The position numbers and the translations under genes are program-made. The notes below the pieces were generated by a model. The model saw only the letters and a list, made by a program, of their open reading frames with translations. It was not told the DNA's origin and searched no databases. From the NCBI GenBank assembly GCA_046081125.1, contig JBJTVH010000068.1:36285-100284 (forward strand): a DNA stretch of 64,000 nt, written 5' to 3'. Shown one piece after another: positions 24,992-33,120 of the stretch (its first letter is position 1; the number at the start of each line of letters is the position of its first letter). Source of the stretch: JBEIFW01 sp046081125 (GTDB lineage Bacteria; Actinomycetota; Acidimicrobiia; Acidimicrobiales; Ilumatobacteraceae).

Positions 24992-26947
24992 GTGATCGAG
25001 GAGCGACCGGGCTTGGCTGAGGCGAGCCTTCGGGCCGCGGCGCGCCACGACCTCGTGCTCCTTCTGCGCACCGGATCGGTGGCCTGGATGTCCGATGAGG
25101 CGCGCGCCGAGCTCGGCGACGTTACGAGCCTCGAAGAGCTCTACCTGCGCGTCCACCCCGATCATCGAAGCGTCATCGCCGCCGCCCGGCGCCGTATCCA
25201 GGACGGGCTGCCTGCGGGCCCCTACCTGGTCCGATTCCGCAGCGAGTCACGCGGCTGGCGGGAGTTCGACGTCGAGTTGATCGACGACCGGGCCGGACCG
25301 ACGGGCGGGATCGTGGTACGCGTCCGGCCCCGGGTCGAAGCCCTGCTCGCCGCCCCAGCGGGGGCCGACGCGCTGGGGAACACCCCGATCCGAGCCGACG
25401 GCCTCCACGTCGTGATCGGCCAGGACGACGTGGTCCGGTGGGAGACCCCGGCCGTGACCCGGTTGCTCGGTCGGAGCGCCATGGGTCAGCGCGTCGATGC
25501 GTTCCTGGCACCCGACGAGCAGGCCCGCCGGCGGGCCGGAAACGTGTCCAACAGCCCGGTCTGGCGCATCCAGACGCTTGCGGGGGTTCGCTGGGTCGAG
25601 ATCGAGTTCGTCGACGCACGCGACCGACCGGGGATCGAGGGCTGGCTGCTGTCGGGGTGGGACGTCACCCACCACGTCGAGGCGGAGCGCCGGCTGCTGC
25701 AGCTCACGCAGCGCGACCCGCTCACCGGCCTGCCCAACCGCCTCGCCCTGCACGACGGCGACGCCAGCGGAACCGGGGCGCTGCTGTGCAACCTCGACCG
25801 TTTCGGCGAGGTGAACGACCTGTTCGGGCGCGCGAGCGGCGACCGCATCCTCGTCGAGGTCGCCCGACGGATCCTGGCCGTCGCCGGCCGGGAGGGCACG
25901 GTCGTGCGGCCCGGCAGCGACGAGTTCGTCGTGCTCGCCGCCGGTGAGGTGCCCGAGCTGACAGCCTTGGCCGAACGCGTGCGGGATGCGGTCACCCAGC
26001 CGATCCGGCTCGACGAACACCGGTCGGTCCATCTCGACGTCACGGTCGGGATCGCGTCCACCCGGACCGACGAGTCCCTGGAACAGATCGTGCTGCGCGC
26101 CTCGCACGCGCTCCTCGACGCCAAACAGCGACGGCGGCCGGTCAGCGCCTGGGACCGGACCATGGACGAGGCCCGCACCCAGCGACGGCGGCTGGTGCAC
26201 GAACTCGAAGACGCACTGCGCAATGGCGAGCTCGACGTGCATTTCCAGCCGGTGGTCGACACCGAGACCCGCCGGATCATCGGCGCCGAGGCGCTGCTGC
26301 GGTGGAACCACCCCACGCTCGGATTGCGCGAGGCCTGGGAGTTCGTCGACACCGCCGAATCGAGCGGGCTCATGCCCGAACTGGGTCGCCGCATCCTCGA
26401 GCGCAGCCTTCGCCAGGCGGCCCGCTGGCCGCTGCCCGCAGCGTTCCGCCTGCGCGTGAACGCGTCGGCGACCCAGCTCACCGACCATGCCTTCGCCGAC
26501 GACGTGCGCGCTGCGCTCCTCGTCTGTGGGCTCCCCCCGAACCGGCTCGGGCTCGAGATCACCGAGTCGACGTTGCTCCACGCCGAGGAGGCCGTCAGCA
26601 GCAACCTCGAGGCGCTGCGCGACCTCGGCGTCCGGATCGATGTCGACGACTTCGGGACGGGGTACTCGTCGCTGCTCTACCTCAAGCACCTCCCGGTCGA
26701 CGGGATCAAAGTCGACCGGTCCTTCGTGGCCGGTCTCGGTTCGGACGTCAAGGACGAAGCGATCGTCGACTCGATCGCGCTGCTCGCCGAGGGGCTCGGC
26801 CTCGACGTCTGCGGCGAGGGCGTCGAGCAGCCCGGCCAGCTCGAAGGCCTCCGCCGGCGCGGCATCCGGGCGGCCCAGGGTTGGCTGTTTTCTCGAGCGG
26901 TCGACGGCGACTCCTTCGCCGCCCTCCTCACCACCGGCACCGCCTGA
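24992..26947 (+). CDS. GGDEF-EAL protein, probable c-di-GMP phosphodiesterase with degenerate GGDEF domain
   Basis: A 651-residue soluble protein. About 230 N-terminal residues contain two weak PAS-like regions. The GGDEF domain follows: RDPLTGLPNR is normal, but the signature is GSDEF (308-312) and the metal-binding DxD position reads NLD (267-269), so cyclase activity is doubtful. The EAL domain is complete: EALLRW (E433-L435), VNAS, EITEST, DDFGTGYSSL, KVDRSF and EGVE. It is therefore expected to hydrolyse c-di-GMP, with the GGDEF part possibly a GTP sensor. GTG at 24992 follows AGGAAGG. No transmembrane segment is seen, so it should be cytoplasmic. Confidence 0.88.
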   Translation: MIEERPGLAEASLRAAARHDLVLLLRTGSVAWMSDEARAELGDVTSLEELYLRVHPDHRSVIAAARRRIQDGLPAGPYLVRFRSESRGWREFDVELIDDRAGPTGGIVVRVRPRVEALLAAPAGADALGNTPIRADGLHVVIGQDDVVRWETPAVTRLLGRSAMGQRVDAFLAPDEQARRRAGNVSNSPVWRIQTLAGVRWVEIEFVDARDRPGIEGWLLSGWDVTHHVEAERRLLQLTQRDPLTGLPNRLALHDGDASGTGALLCNLDRFGEVNDLFGRASGDRILVEVARRILAVAGREGTVVRPGSDEFVVLAAGEVPELTALAERVRDAVTQPIRLDEHRSVHLDVTVGIASTRTDESLEQIVLRASHALLDAKQRRRPVSAWDRTMDEARTQRRRLVHELEDALRNGELDVHFQPVVDTETRRIIGAEALLRWNHPTLGLREAWEFVDTAESSGLMPELGRRILERSLRQAARWPLPAAFRLRVNASATQLTDHAFADDVRAALLVCGLPPNRLGLEITESTLLHAEEAVSSNLEALRDLGVRIDVDDFGTGYSSLLYLKHLPVDGIKVDRSFVAGLGSDVKDEAIVDSIALLAEGLGLDVCGEGVEQPGQLEGLRRRGIRAAQGWLFSRAVDGDSFAALLTTGTA

Positions 26948-27013
26948 ACGCACCGCACGTGAGCGGTCCGGCACACCGGGCGCCTCGGCCGTGGCACCCG
27001 GGGGACGAATTGT

Positions 27014-27028
27014 TACTATCGACGTAGT
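27014..27028 (+). promoter_or_regulatory. Putative suf operon promoter and operator
   Basis: TACTAT (27014-27019) is a good -10 candidate for sufB and would give a leader of about 45 bases ending in AGGAGG. An inverted repeat ACTA-N6-TAGT (27015-27028) overlaps the -10, a typical repressor position. I see no clear -35. Which regulator would bind is unknown. Confidence 0.35.
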
Positions 27029-27070
27029 GCAAATCCCTCGCACGGCCCCCGTTCCCAGGAGGACCGCTCC

Positions 27071-28471
27071 GTGAGCATCGCCGACCTCGACCTGTCCCGC
27101 TACAAGCTCGGATGGTCCGACGAGGAGGATTACGTCTTCAAGCCCGCCAAGGGCTTGGACGAAGGCGTCGTCGACCAGATGTCCTGGTGGAAGGGTGAGC
27201 CGAACTGGATGAAGCAGTTCCGGCTGCGCTCGCTGCGGACCTTCGAGCGCAAGCCGATGGCGCCGTGGTTCGCCGTGAACATGCCCGACATCGACTTCCA
27301 GGACATCTACTACTACATCAAGCCGACCGCCGAGCAGGTCGACGAGTGGGACGACCTGCCCGAGCAGATGAAGGCGACCTACGAGAAGCTCGGCATCCCG
27401 GAGGCGGAGCGCAAGTACCTCGCCGGGGTCACGGCCCAATACGAGTCCGAGGTCGTCTACCACAAGAACCGGGAAGACCTGGAGGCCCAGGGAATCCTGT
27501 TCTGCGACATGGACACTGCGGTGCGCGAATACCCCGAGCTGGTGAGGCAGTACTTCGGCACGGTGATTCCGCCCGGCGACAACAAGTTCTCGGCGCTCAA
27601 CTCGGCGGTGTGGTCGGGCGGGTCGTTCATCTACGTGCCGCCGGGTGTCGAGTGCGAGATGCCGCTGCAGGCCTACTTCCGGATCAACTCCGAGAACGCC
27701 GGCCAGTTCGAGCGGACGCTGATCATCGCCGACGAAGGTTCGAAGGTGCACTACATCGAGGGCTGCTCGGCGCCGGTGTACACGTCGGACTCGCTGCACT
27801 CGGCCGTCGTCGAGATCGTGGTGAAGCCGTCGGCCCGGGTGACGTACACGACCATCCAGAACTGGTCACCGAACGTGTACAACCTGGTCACCAAGCGAGC
27901 CCGGGTCGAGGCCGAAGGCCACATGGAGTGGATCGACGGCAACATCGGCTCGAAGCTCACGATGAAGTACCCCGCCGTGTACCTCGTCGGCCCGAAGGCC
28001 ACGGGCGAAGTGCTGTCGGTCGCCTACGCAGGCCCCGGCCAGCACCAAGACGCCGGAGCCAAGATGGTCCACGCAGCGCCGGAGACCTCGTCGAAGATCG
28101 TGTCGAAGTCGATCTCCAAGGACGGCGGCATAACCACCTACCGCGGGCTGGTCCGGGTGGAAGACGGCGCGCACGGCTGCAAGAGCCACGTCCAGTGCGA
28201 CGCGCTGATCCTCGACGAGGAGTCCGTGAGCCGGACCTTCCCCTACATGGAGGTCGGCGAGCGAGACGCTGAGATCGGGCACGAAGCCACCGTGTCGAAA
28301 GTCGCGGACGAGCAGCTCTTCTACCTCATGAGCCGAGGGTTGTCCTCGGAGCAGGCGATGGGTCTGATCGTGAACGGCTTCATCGAGCCGATCACCCGCA
28401 CCCTGCCCATGGAGTACGCGGTCGAGTGGAGCCGTCTGATCGAGCTGCAGATGGAGGGCTCGGTCGGCTGA
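27071..28471 (+). CDS. sufB: Fe-S cluster assembly scaffold SufB
   Basis: A 466-residue SufB, the main scaffold of the SufBCD complex that assembles iron-sulfur clusters. The family core is plain: FSALNSAVWSGGSFIYVP, the GSKVHYIEGCSAPVYT segment, the SKGGG-like SISKDGGITTYRG region and the C-terminal GHEATVSKV. The start is GTG at 27071 after AGGAGG (27058-27063). It is first in a run of sufB, two small cysteine proteins, sufD, a Rieske protein and sufC. No sufS, sufU or sufT is present within the window, so sulfur delivery is encoded elsewhere. Confidence 0.96.
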   Translation: MSIADLDLSRYKLGWSDEEDYVFKPAKGLDEGVVDQMSWWKGEPNWMKQFRLRSLRTFERKPMAPWFAVNMPDIDFQDIYYYIKPTAEQVDEWDDLPEQMKATYEKLGIPEAERKYLAGVTAQYESEVVYHKNREDLEAQGILFCDMDTAVREYPELVRQYFGTVIPPGDNKFSALNSAVWSGGSFIYVPPGVECEMPLQAYFRINSENAGQFERTLIIADEGSKVHYIEGCSAPVYTSDSLHSAVVEIVVKPSARVTYTTIQNWSPNVYNLVTKRARVEAEGHMEWIDGNIGSKLTMKYPAVYLVGPKATGEVLSVAYAGPGQHQDAGAKMVHAAPETSSKIVSKSISKDGGITTYRGLVRVEDGAHGCKSHVQCDALILDEESVSRTFPYMEVGERDAEIGHEATVSKVADEQLFYLMSRGLSSEQAMGLIVNGFIEPITRTLPMEYAVEWSRLIELQMEGSVG

Positions 28472-28511
28472 CCGACCGACGGCGAGCGAACGCTGGCAGA
28501 CTGATCACGCC

Positions 28512-28865
28512 ATGGGCATGCGAGAGGACTGCACCCACTTCGAGAGCCGGACCCTCGCCAACGGCGACTCGCTGCGGCGCTGCAATCTCGGCCGGGCGCC
28601 GGAAGCACCCTTCCGTTGCCCGGCCGACTGCGATCGGTACGAGGGCAGGCGTATCGACCTGTCCTGGAGCAACGCCCGATTCGGCGCAGAGGCGACCGAC
28701 GCCAACCTGCCGAGTCTGGACGATGGCTCCGCTGCGGCGCTCCTCGCCGATGTCGAAGCGCTGTTCGCCGAGGTCGCTCCGGCCGCCCTCGCCGATCAGG
28801 CCGCAGCCGACGCAAAGAAGCGCAAACCGAACCCGAACAAGCGCAAGAAGTACCGCAAGAAGTAG
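28512..28865 (+). CDS. Small four-cysteine protein in suf operon, paralogue 1 (unknown function)
   Basis: A 117-residue protein that I do not recognise. Its first 42 residues hold four cysteines, C7-x16-C24-x11-C36-x3-C40, embedded in conserved blocks MREDC, FESRT, ANGD and APEAP. A second block, LDDGSAAALL, lies in the middle. The tail is strongly basic (PNKRKKYRKK). The next gene encodes a paralogue with identical cysteine spacing. Its position, 40 bases after sufB and before sufD, points to a role in iron-sulfur assembly or a metal-binding accessory, which is inference. There is no Shine-Dalgarno; a CAGACT hexamer lies nine bases upstream of the ATG. Confidence 0.7.
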   Translation: MGMREDCTHFESRTLANGDSLRRCNLGRAPEAPFRCPADCDRYEGRRIDLSWSNARFGAEATDANLPSLDDGSAAALLADVEALFAEVAPAALADQAAADAKKRKPNPNKRKKYRKK

Positions 28866-28912
28866 CCCTCCCGCCCTTCGCCGACTCGCGACGCGGCGGC
28901 AGAATGGCGGTC

Positions 28913-29299
28913 GTGCCGATGCGGGAGGAGTGCAAGCAGTTCGAGAGCAGGACGTACGCCAATGGCGAGACCGTCCGGAAGTGCAACCTCGATCTCGCCC
29001 CCGAAGCCCCCTGGCGATGCCCGGCCCAGTGCGACCGCTTCGAGCCCCGTCTCGCCGACGTGTCCTGGGAGTACGGGACCCTCGTGACCCCGCGAACCCC
29101 CCAGGAGCCGCCCGGCCTCGACGACGGGACGGCCGCTGCCGTCCTCGACGCCGCAGAGGACATCGTGAACGCGGCGGGACCGGGCATCCTGGCCGAGGTA
29201 CAGGCCGAGCGAGCCGCAGCGGTACCGCGACGTGCCAACCGCTCGTGGAGCCTCGGGAGGCTGTTCCGACGCCGGTCCCCACGTCGGGATTTCCCCTAG
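28913..29299 (+). CDS. Small four-cysteine protein in suf operon, paralogue 2 (unknown function)
   Basis: A 128-residue paralogue of the preceding gene. With the GTG at 28913 as start, the product begins MPMREEC and aligns without gaps to MGMREDC, keeping C7-x16-C24-x11-C36-x3-C40. By eye well over half of the first 45 residues are identical. A CAGAAT hexamer seven bases upstream supports this start; an ATG at 28904 is the alternative. The middle block LDDGTAAAVL is shared too, and the tail is again basic (RRANRSWSLGRLFRRR). The duplicated pair is flanked by sufB and sufD. Four cysteines could bind zinc or a cluster; neither is shown. Confidence 0.7.
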   Translation: MPMREECKQFESRTYANGETVRKCNLDLAPEAPWRCPAQCDRFEPRLADVSWEYGTLVTPRTPQEPPGLDDGTAAAVLDAAEDIVNAAGPGILAEVQAERAAAVPRRANRSWSLGRLFRRRSPRRDFP

Positions 29300-29448
29300 C
29301 TGGATAGGAGAAATCGCCGCTCGGGCGCTAGCGTTCGAGCCATGTCCGAACGGCCTGCACGTGAGGTGTTCCAGGCGAAGTCGCCCGGATGCATCGCTAC
29401 GGAGGGCCGGGGCCGCTGCGTCGAGCCCGCTTGATCGAGGAGCGATCC

Positions 29449-30597
29449 GTGACCCGTGCATTCTCGCTCGATGCCATCGACCGGTCATCCGGTCCACCCG
29501 AACTCCGCCACCGACGTAGCGAAGCCGCTGAGCGAGCGGCGGCGACGCCGATGCCCTCTCCCGCCGAGGAGGTTTGGCGCTACACCACGATCGACGAGCT
29601 CGATCTTTCCGCATGGAAGCTCGACCGGGCGGCCACATCCGTTGCCGGACCCCTCGCCTCCAGCCCCCCGACGGCGGACGACCTCGGATGCGTGCTCCAC
29701 GAGCCGACCGACGTATTCGCCGACTGGAACGCCGCCCTGAGCGAACCGACCGTGCTGCGCATAGGGCGAAACGAACGGGTCGAGAATGCCGTGCACGTCC
29801 GGCGCCACGTCGGTGGCGACGGCACCGCCGTGTTCCCTCGGCTGATCGTGCGCGCCGGAGCCGGCAGCGAGGTCACCATCGTCGAGCACCTCACCTCCGA
29901 CGACGTCGAGGCGCTGGTGTGCCCGGTAGTCGAAGTGGAGGCCGGCAGCGGCGCAGTCGTCCGGTACGTCCTGGTGAACGAGCTCGGTCCCCGGATCCAG
30001 CAGATCGCCACGCACGCCGCCTCCGGCGACCGTGACTCCTCGACGTTGCTCGGCAACGTCTCCCTGGGTGGTCGGTACGCCCGGGTGCGCACCGACCAGC
30101 GCCTCGTCGGTGTCGGTGCCGAAGGCCGCCAGGTCGCCGTGTATTTCTCGAACGGCCGCCAACTCCACGACGTCCGCACCCTCGCCGACCACGTCGCGCC
30201 GCGCACCTCGAGCGACCTGCTGTTCAAGGGCGCCGTGGGGGACCACGGCCGCAGCGTGTACACGGGCCTCATCCGCATCGGGAAAGACGCTCGGGGTGCC
30301 GTCGCCCACCAGACGAACCGCAATCTGAAGCTGTCCGAGCACGCCTGGGCCGAGTCCGTGCCCAACCTCGACATCCAGAACAACGACGTCCGCTGCAGCC
30401 ACGCCTCGGCCGTGGGCCCGATCGACGCCGAGCAGCGGTTCTACCTCCGTAGCCGTGGCGTTCCTGGCACGGTGGCGGATCGTCTGATCGTCGCCGGCTT
30501 CTTCTCCGAAGCGCTCGATGCCCTCCCGTCGGCGGTGCGCGGCCTCGGCATCGAGCAGCGACTGGCCGGACTCATCGAAACGGTCACCGATGCCTGA
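29449..30597 (+). CDS. sufD: Fe-S cluster assembly protein SufD
   Basis: A 382-residue SufD, partner of SufB and SufC. Recognised by the C-terminal half: SSDLLFKGAVGDHGRSVYTG, HQTNRNLKLS, DIQNNDVRCSHASAVG and the final RSRGVP and IVAGFF segments. The N-terminal part is divergent, as usual for SufD. GTG at 29449 is chosen because of GAGGAG just upstream. The frame is open further back to 29389 without a ribosome site. It overlaps the Rieske gene by eight bases. A gap of 149 bases separates it from the second cysteine protein and may contain an internal promoter. Confidence 0.93.
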   Translation: MTRAFSLDAIDRSSGPPELRHRRSEAAERAAATPMPSPAEEVWRYTTIDELDLSAWKLDRAATSVAGPLASSPPTADDLGCVLHEPTDVFADWNAALSEPTVLRIGRNERVENAVHVRRHVGGDGTAVFPRLIVRAGAGSEVTIVEHLTSDDVEALVCPVVEVEAGSGAVVRYVLVNELGPRIQQIATHAASGDRDSSTLLGNVSLGGRYARVRTDQRLVGVGAEGRQVAVYFSNGRQLHDVRTLADHVAPRTSSDLLFKGAVGDHGRSVYTGLIRIGKDARGAVAHQTNRNLKLSEHAWAESVPNLDIQNNDVRCSHASAVGPIDAEQRFYLRSRGVPGTVADRLIVAGFFSEALDALPSAVRGLGIEQRLAGLIETVTDA

Positions 30598-30931
30598 ACA
30601 GCCCGCATTCGACGCCGGACCCCTCCACGCCCTCCCCGACGGTCAGGCTCGGCGAATCGTGACCGGCCCGCACCGGATCTGCCTCGTGCGCATCGGCGGC
30701 GAGGTCTACGCGATCGGGGACACGTGCAGTCACGCCGACGTGTCGCTCAGCGAGGGGGAGATCTGGGCCGACGCCTGCGAGATCGAGTGCCCGAAGCACG
30801 GCAGTTCCTTCTCGTTGCGCACGGGCGAGCCCCAATCGCTTCCGGCCACCCGATCCGTTCCCGTGTTCCCGACAACGGTGGTCGACGGGCGCATCCGCAT
30901 CACCGTTCCCACGGCTGAGGAGCTCCGATGA
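30590..30931 (+). CDS. Rieske-type [2Fe-2S] ferredoxin (non-haem dioxygenase ferredoxin-like)
   Basis: A 113-residue protein with the Rieske motif: C-x-H (CSHADVSL) and C-x2-H (CPKHGSSF), separated by 17 residues, which coordinates a [2Fe-2S] cluster with two cysteines and two histidines. It lies between and overlaps sufD and sufC, a placement known in actinobacterial suf operons. Its exact role there is not settled; electron supply during cluster assembly is a reasonable guess. Confidence 0.9.
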   Translation: MPEQPAFDAGPLHALPDGQARRIVTGPHRICLVRIGGEVYAIGDTCSHADVSLSEGEIWADACEIECPKHGSSFSLRTGEPQSLPATRSVPVFPTTVVDGRIRITVPTAEELR

Positions 30932-31707
30932 CCGAGCTACGCATCGAAGGCCTGAAGGCTGCGATCAACGGCAAGGAGATCCTGTCCGGGGTCGATCTGG
31001 TCGTTCGTTCCGGCGAGATCCACGCGCTGATGGGCCCGAACGGAGCCGGGAAGTCGACCTTGTCGGGCGTCGTGATGGGGCGGCCCGGCGTCGACGTGAC
31101 CGGAGGCTCCATCACGCTCGACGGGGTCGAGTTGCTCGGGCTCGACCCCGAGCAACGGGCGACCGCTGGGCTCCACCTCGTGTCCCAGTACCCCACCGAG
31201 GTTCCGGGTGTCCGCCTCGAGGACATGCTGCGCGAGGCGCTCGTCGCACGAGGGCGCCCGGCAGCCGGGCTGCGATCGCTGATGACGGCCGAGGCCGAGC
31301 GGATCGGCTTCGATCTCGCGCTGCTGGACCGACCGCTCAACGTCGACCTCTCGGGCGGCGAGAAGAAGCGCAACGAAACCTTGCAGCTCGCCGTGTTGCG
31401 TCCCGCGATCGCCATCCTCGACGAGCTGGATTCGGGTCTCGACGTCGATGCGTTGCGGGCCTGCGCCCGGCGTGTGTTCGCAGCGGCCCGCGAGGAGTCG
31501 CTCGGCGTGCTGGCGATCACGCACTACAGCAAGTTGCTCCACGAGCTCCCGCCCGACCAGGTGCACGTGTTTGCCCAGGGACGGATCGTTGCAACGGGCG
31601 GACCCGAGCTCGTCGATCGACTCGAGACCGACGGCTACCGAGCCTTCCTTCCCACCGAACCCCGCAAGGCACCGTCGGCCAATCGGTTCGCCGACCCCTT
31701 CGCCTGA
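30928..31707 (+). CDS. sufC: Fe-S cluster assembly ATPase SufC
   Basis: A 259-residue ABC-type ATPase that energises SufBCD. Walker A GPNGAGKST, the signature LSGGEKKRNE and Walker B AILDELDSGLDVD are intact, with the SufC-type GGEKKR sequence distinguishing it from transporters. It starts at an ATGA overlap with the Rieske gene and is the last gene of the operon here. Downstream, 28 bases of short inverted repeats separate it from the convergent regulator gene. Confidence 0.96.
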   Translation: MTELRIEGLKAAINGKEILSGVDLVVRSGEIHALMGPNGAGKSTLSGVVMGRPGVDVTGGSITLDGVELLGLDPEQRATAGLHLVSQYPTEVPGVRLEDMLREALVARGRPAAGLRSLMTAEAERIGFDLALLDRPLNVDLSGGEKKRNETLQLAVLRPAIAILDELDSGLDVDALRACARRVFAAAREESLGVLAITHYSKLLHELPPDQVHVFAQGRIVATGGPELVDRLETDGYRAFLPTEPRKAPSANRFADPFA

Positions 31708-31734
31708 CCGCTGCAGCCGTCGGCTGACGATCGG

Positions 31735-32160
31735 TCAGCTGTGCGACGGGTTGCCGTTGCCGTTGCCCGCCGGGTTCCGCCCGCTGTGTCCGTTGCCGTT
31801 CCCGGTCGAGTACGCGTACTGGCGTGTCGCTGCGCCCCGGAGGAACTCCACGAGCCCGCCGACCGACTGCTTTGCCTCGATCGCGTGGCGCAGCGGGCGA
31901 TCTCCGTGGATCTCGTAGCGGTTGCGGCGTCCGACCCGAAAGCGGGACAAGAAGCCGGCCTTGACGAGATCGGCGACGATGCTCTGCGCAGCGCGCTCGG
32001 TGATCCCCACCCGAACGGCGACGTCCCGCAAGCGGATGTGCGGGTCGTCGGCGATACAGACCAACACGTGCGCGTGATTAGTCATGAAGGTCCAGACGTC
32101 ACGGTCGCGGGGTATACCCGGTTCCGAACCGCCAGACGTGAATCCGTTGTTTCCCAACAC
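31735..32160 (-). CDS. Winged-helix transcriptional regulator (MarR/ArsR-like)
   Basis: A 141-residue protein with a winged helix spanning about residues 25-90: TNHAHVLVCIADDP, then the helix-turn-helix RLRDVAVRVGITERAAQSIVADL, a wing FRVGRRNRYEI and HGDRPLRHAIE. This is a common actinobacterial family of unknown target. It has a single cysteine, so it is not a SufR-type cluster sensor despite being next to suf. The last 25 residues are a low-complexity Asn/Gly tail. A TAGGGT hexamer eight bases before the GTG suggests a leaderless transcript. The gene converges on sufC. Confidence 0.7.
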   Translation of the reverse strand: MLGNNGFTSGGSEPGIPRDRDVWTFMTNHAHVLVCIADDPHIRLRDVAVRVGITERAAQSIVADLVKAGFLSRFRVGRRNRYEIHGDRPLRHAIEAKQSVGGLVEFLRGAATRQYAYSTGNGNGHSGRNPAGNGNGNPSHS

Positions 32161-32168
32161 CGTCGGTC

Positions 32169-32174
32169 ACCCTA
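32169..32174 (-). promoter_or_regulatory. Leaderless -10 hexamer TAGGGT
   Basis: Eight bases upstream of the regulator's GTG at 32160. It supports that start over an internal ATG at 32085. Confidence 0.4.
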
Positions 32175-32243
32175 GCACCGCAAAGCAGGGTCTTCGTTAA
32201 AGAAGTGACTGTGCCGCAACGATCTTCGTGCATCATTTCCTGC

Positions 32244-33109
32244 TCAATGTAGGGCGCGAAGACGTCGGATCCGTTCTTCCGTGGCCGGATGCGTCGAGAA
32301 CAGCCGCGCCATCCGAAGGCCGTTGCTTCCGCGCGCCTCGGCCAGCGGGTTGTGGATGTACTTGTACGCCTGTGTCGGAGACACCTGCAGCGGAATGCCT
32401 TTCGCGTACTTCTCGATCCGCTCGAGTGCTCTCGCCAGCGGCTCCCCCGTCCCCAGCAGCGCTGCGGCGCCGCGGTCGGCCTCGAACTCCCGCGACCGTG
32501 ACACCGCCATCTGGAGCAGCCCGGCGGCGATCGGGGCGAGCAGGCTCACGAGCAGGATCGCCAACGGGTTCGGTCGATCCTCGTCGTCACGTCCGCCTGC
32601 GAACATCGAGGCGAACATCGCCATCTGGGCGAGCGAAGAAATGACCGTAGCAATGGCCGCCGCGACCGAACCGATGAGGATGTCCCGGTGCTTGACGTGC
32701 ATGAGTTCGTGGGCCATCACGCCCTCGACTTCCTCCCGGGGTAGCGCTCGCAACAGGCCGTCGGTCGCGCAGACGACCGCGCGGGACGGGCTCCGACCGG
32801 TGGCGAACGCATTCGGTTGAGCATCGGGGCTGACGGCGACGGTCGGCATGGGCATACCAGCCCGGTCGGCCAGGCGGGCCACCATCCGGTACAACTCGGG
32901 CGCTTCGGCCTCGGTCACGATCCGGGCCCCGGCCGAGCGGAGCGCAAGCTTGTCGCTCCACCAGTAGGACCCGAAGATCATCGCCAGACCGACCACTGCA
33001 CCCAGGAGGAAGAACGTCGGCTGACCACCACCGATGAGCCCGAAGATGGCGACGCAAGGCCGCCGAGGCCACCGAGCAGGACGGCGGTCTTCATGGTGTT
33101 CTTGAACAT
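32244..33109 (-). pseudogene. htpX: HtpX-type membrane zinc metalloprotease, frameshifted near the N-terminus
   Basis: HtpX family M48B protease, an integral membrane enzyme that degrades damaged membrane proteins. From VAIFGLIGGG onward it is intact: HELMHVKHRD zinc motif, several transmembrane segments, the third-ligand region REFEADRGA and STHPATEERI at the end. The expected N-terminus, MFKNTMKTAVLLGGLGGLA, is encoded from ATG 33109 but in a different frame. One base is missing around 33053-33056, where GCGTCGCC should read GCN-GTC-GCC. Translation from that ATG would go out of frame after about 19 residues. This is a real lesion or a sequencing error; everything else about the gene looks functional. 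Confidence 0.8.
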
Positions 33110-33120
33110 GACCGCCGCCC

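Noticed and set aside
25247..27799. 850-codon open frame on the minus strand across the GGDEF-EAL and sufB genes
   Set aside because: It is opposite two clearly conserved genes and has the Arg/Val/Asp-rich composition of an antisense shadow caused by high GC content. Similar long antisense frames lie at 115-1770 and 1589-3682.
29342..29434. 30-codon frame (ATG to TGA) between the second cysteine protein and sufD
   Set aside because: It has no ribosome binding site, no -10 at the usual spacing and no recognisable composition. Its two cysteines do not follow the C-x16-C pattern of the neighbours.
31707..31741. Short inverted repeats between sufC and the regulator gene as a terminator
   Set aside because: The arms (CAGCC/GGCTG and GCTGA/TCAGC) are only five bases each with no T-run, too weak to call.
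31735..32160. Winged-helix gene as the suf regulator SufR
   Set aside because: It has one cysteine rather than a cluster-binding set, a different family signature, and is convergent with sufC rather than upstream of sufB.
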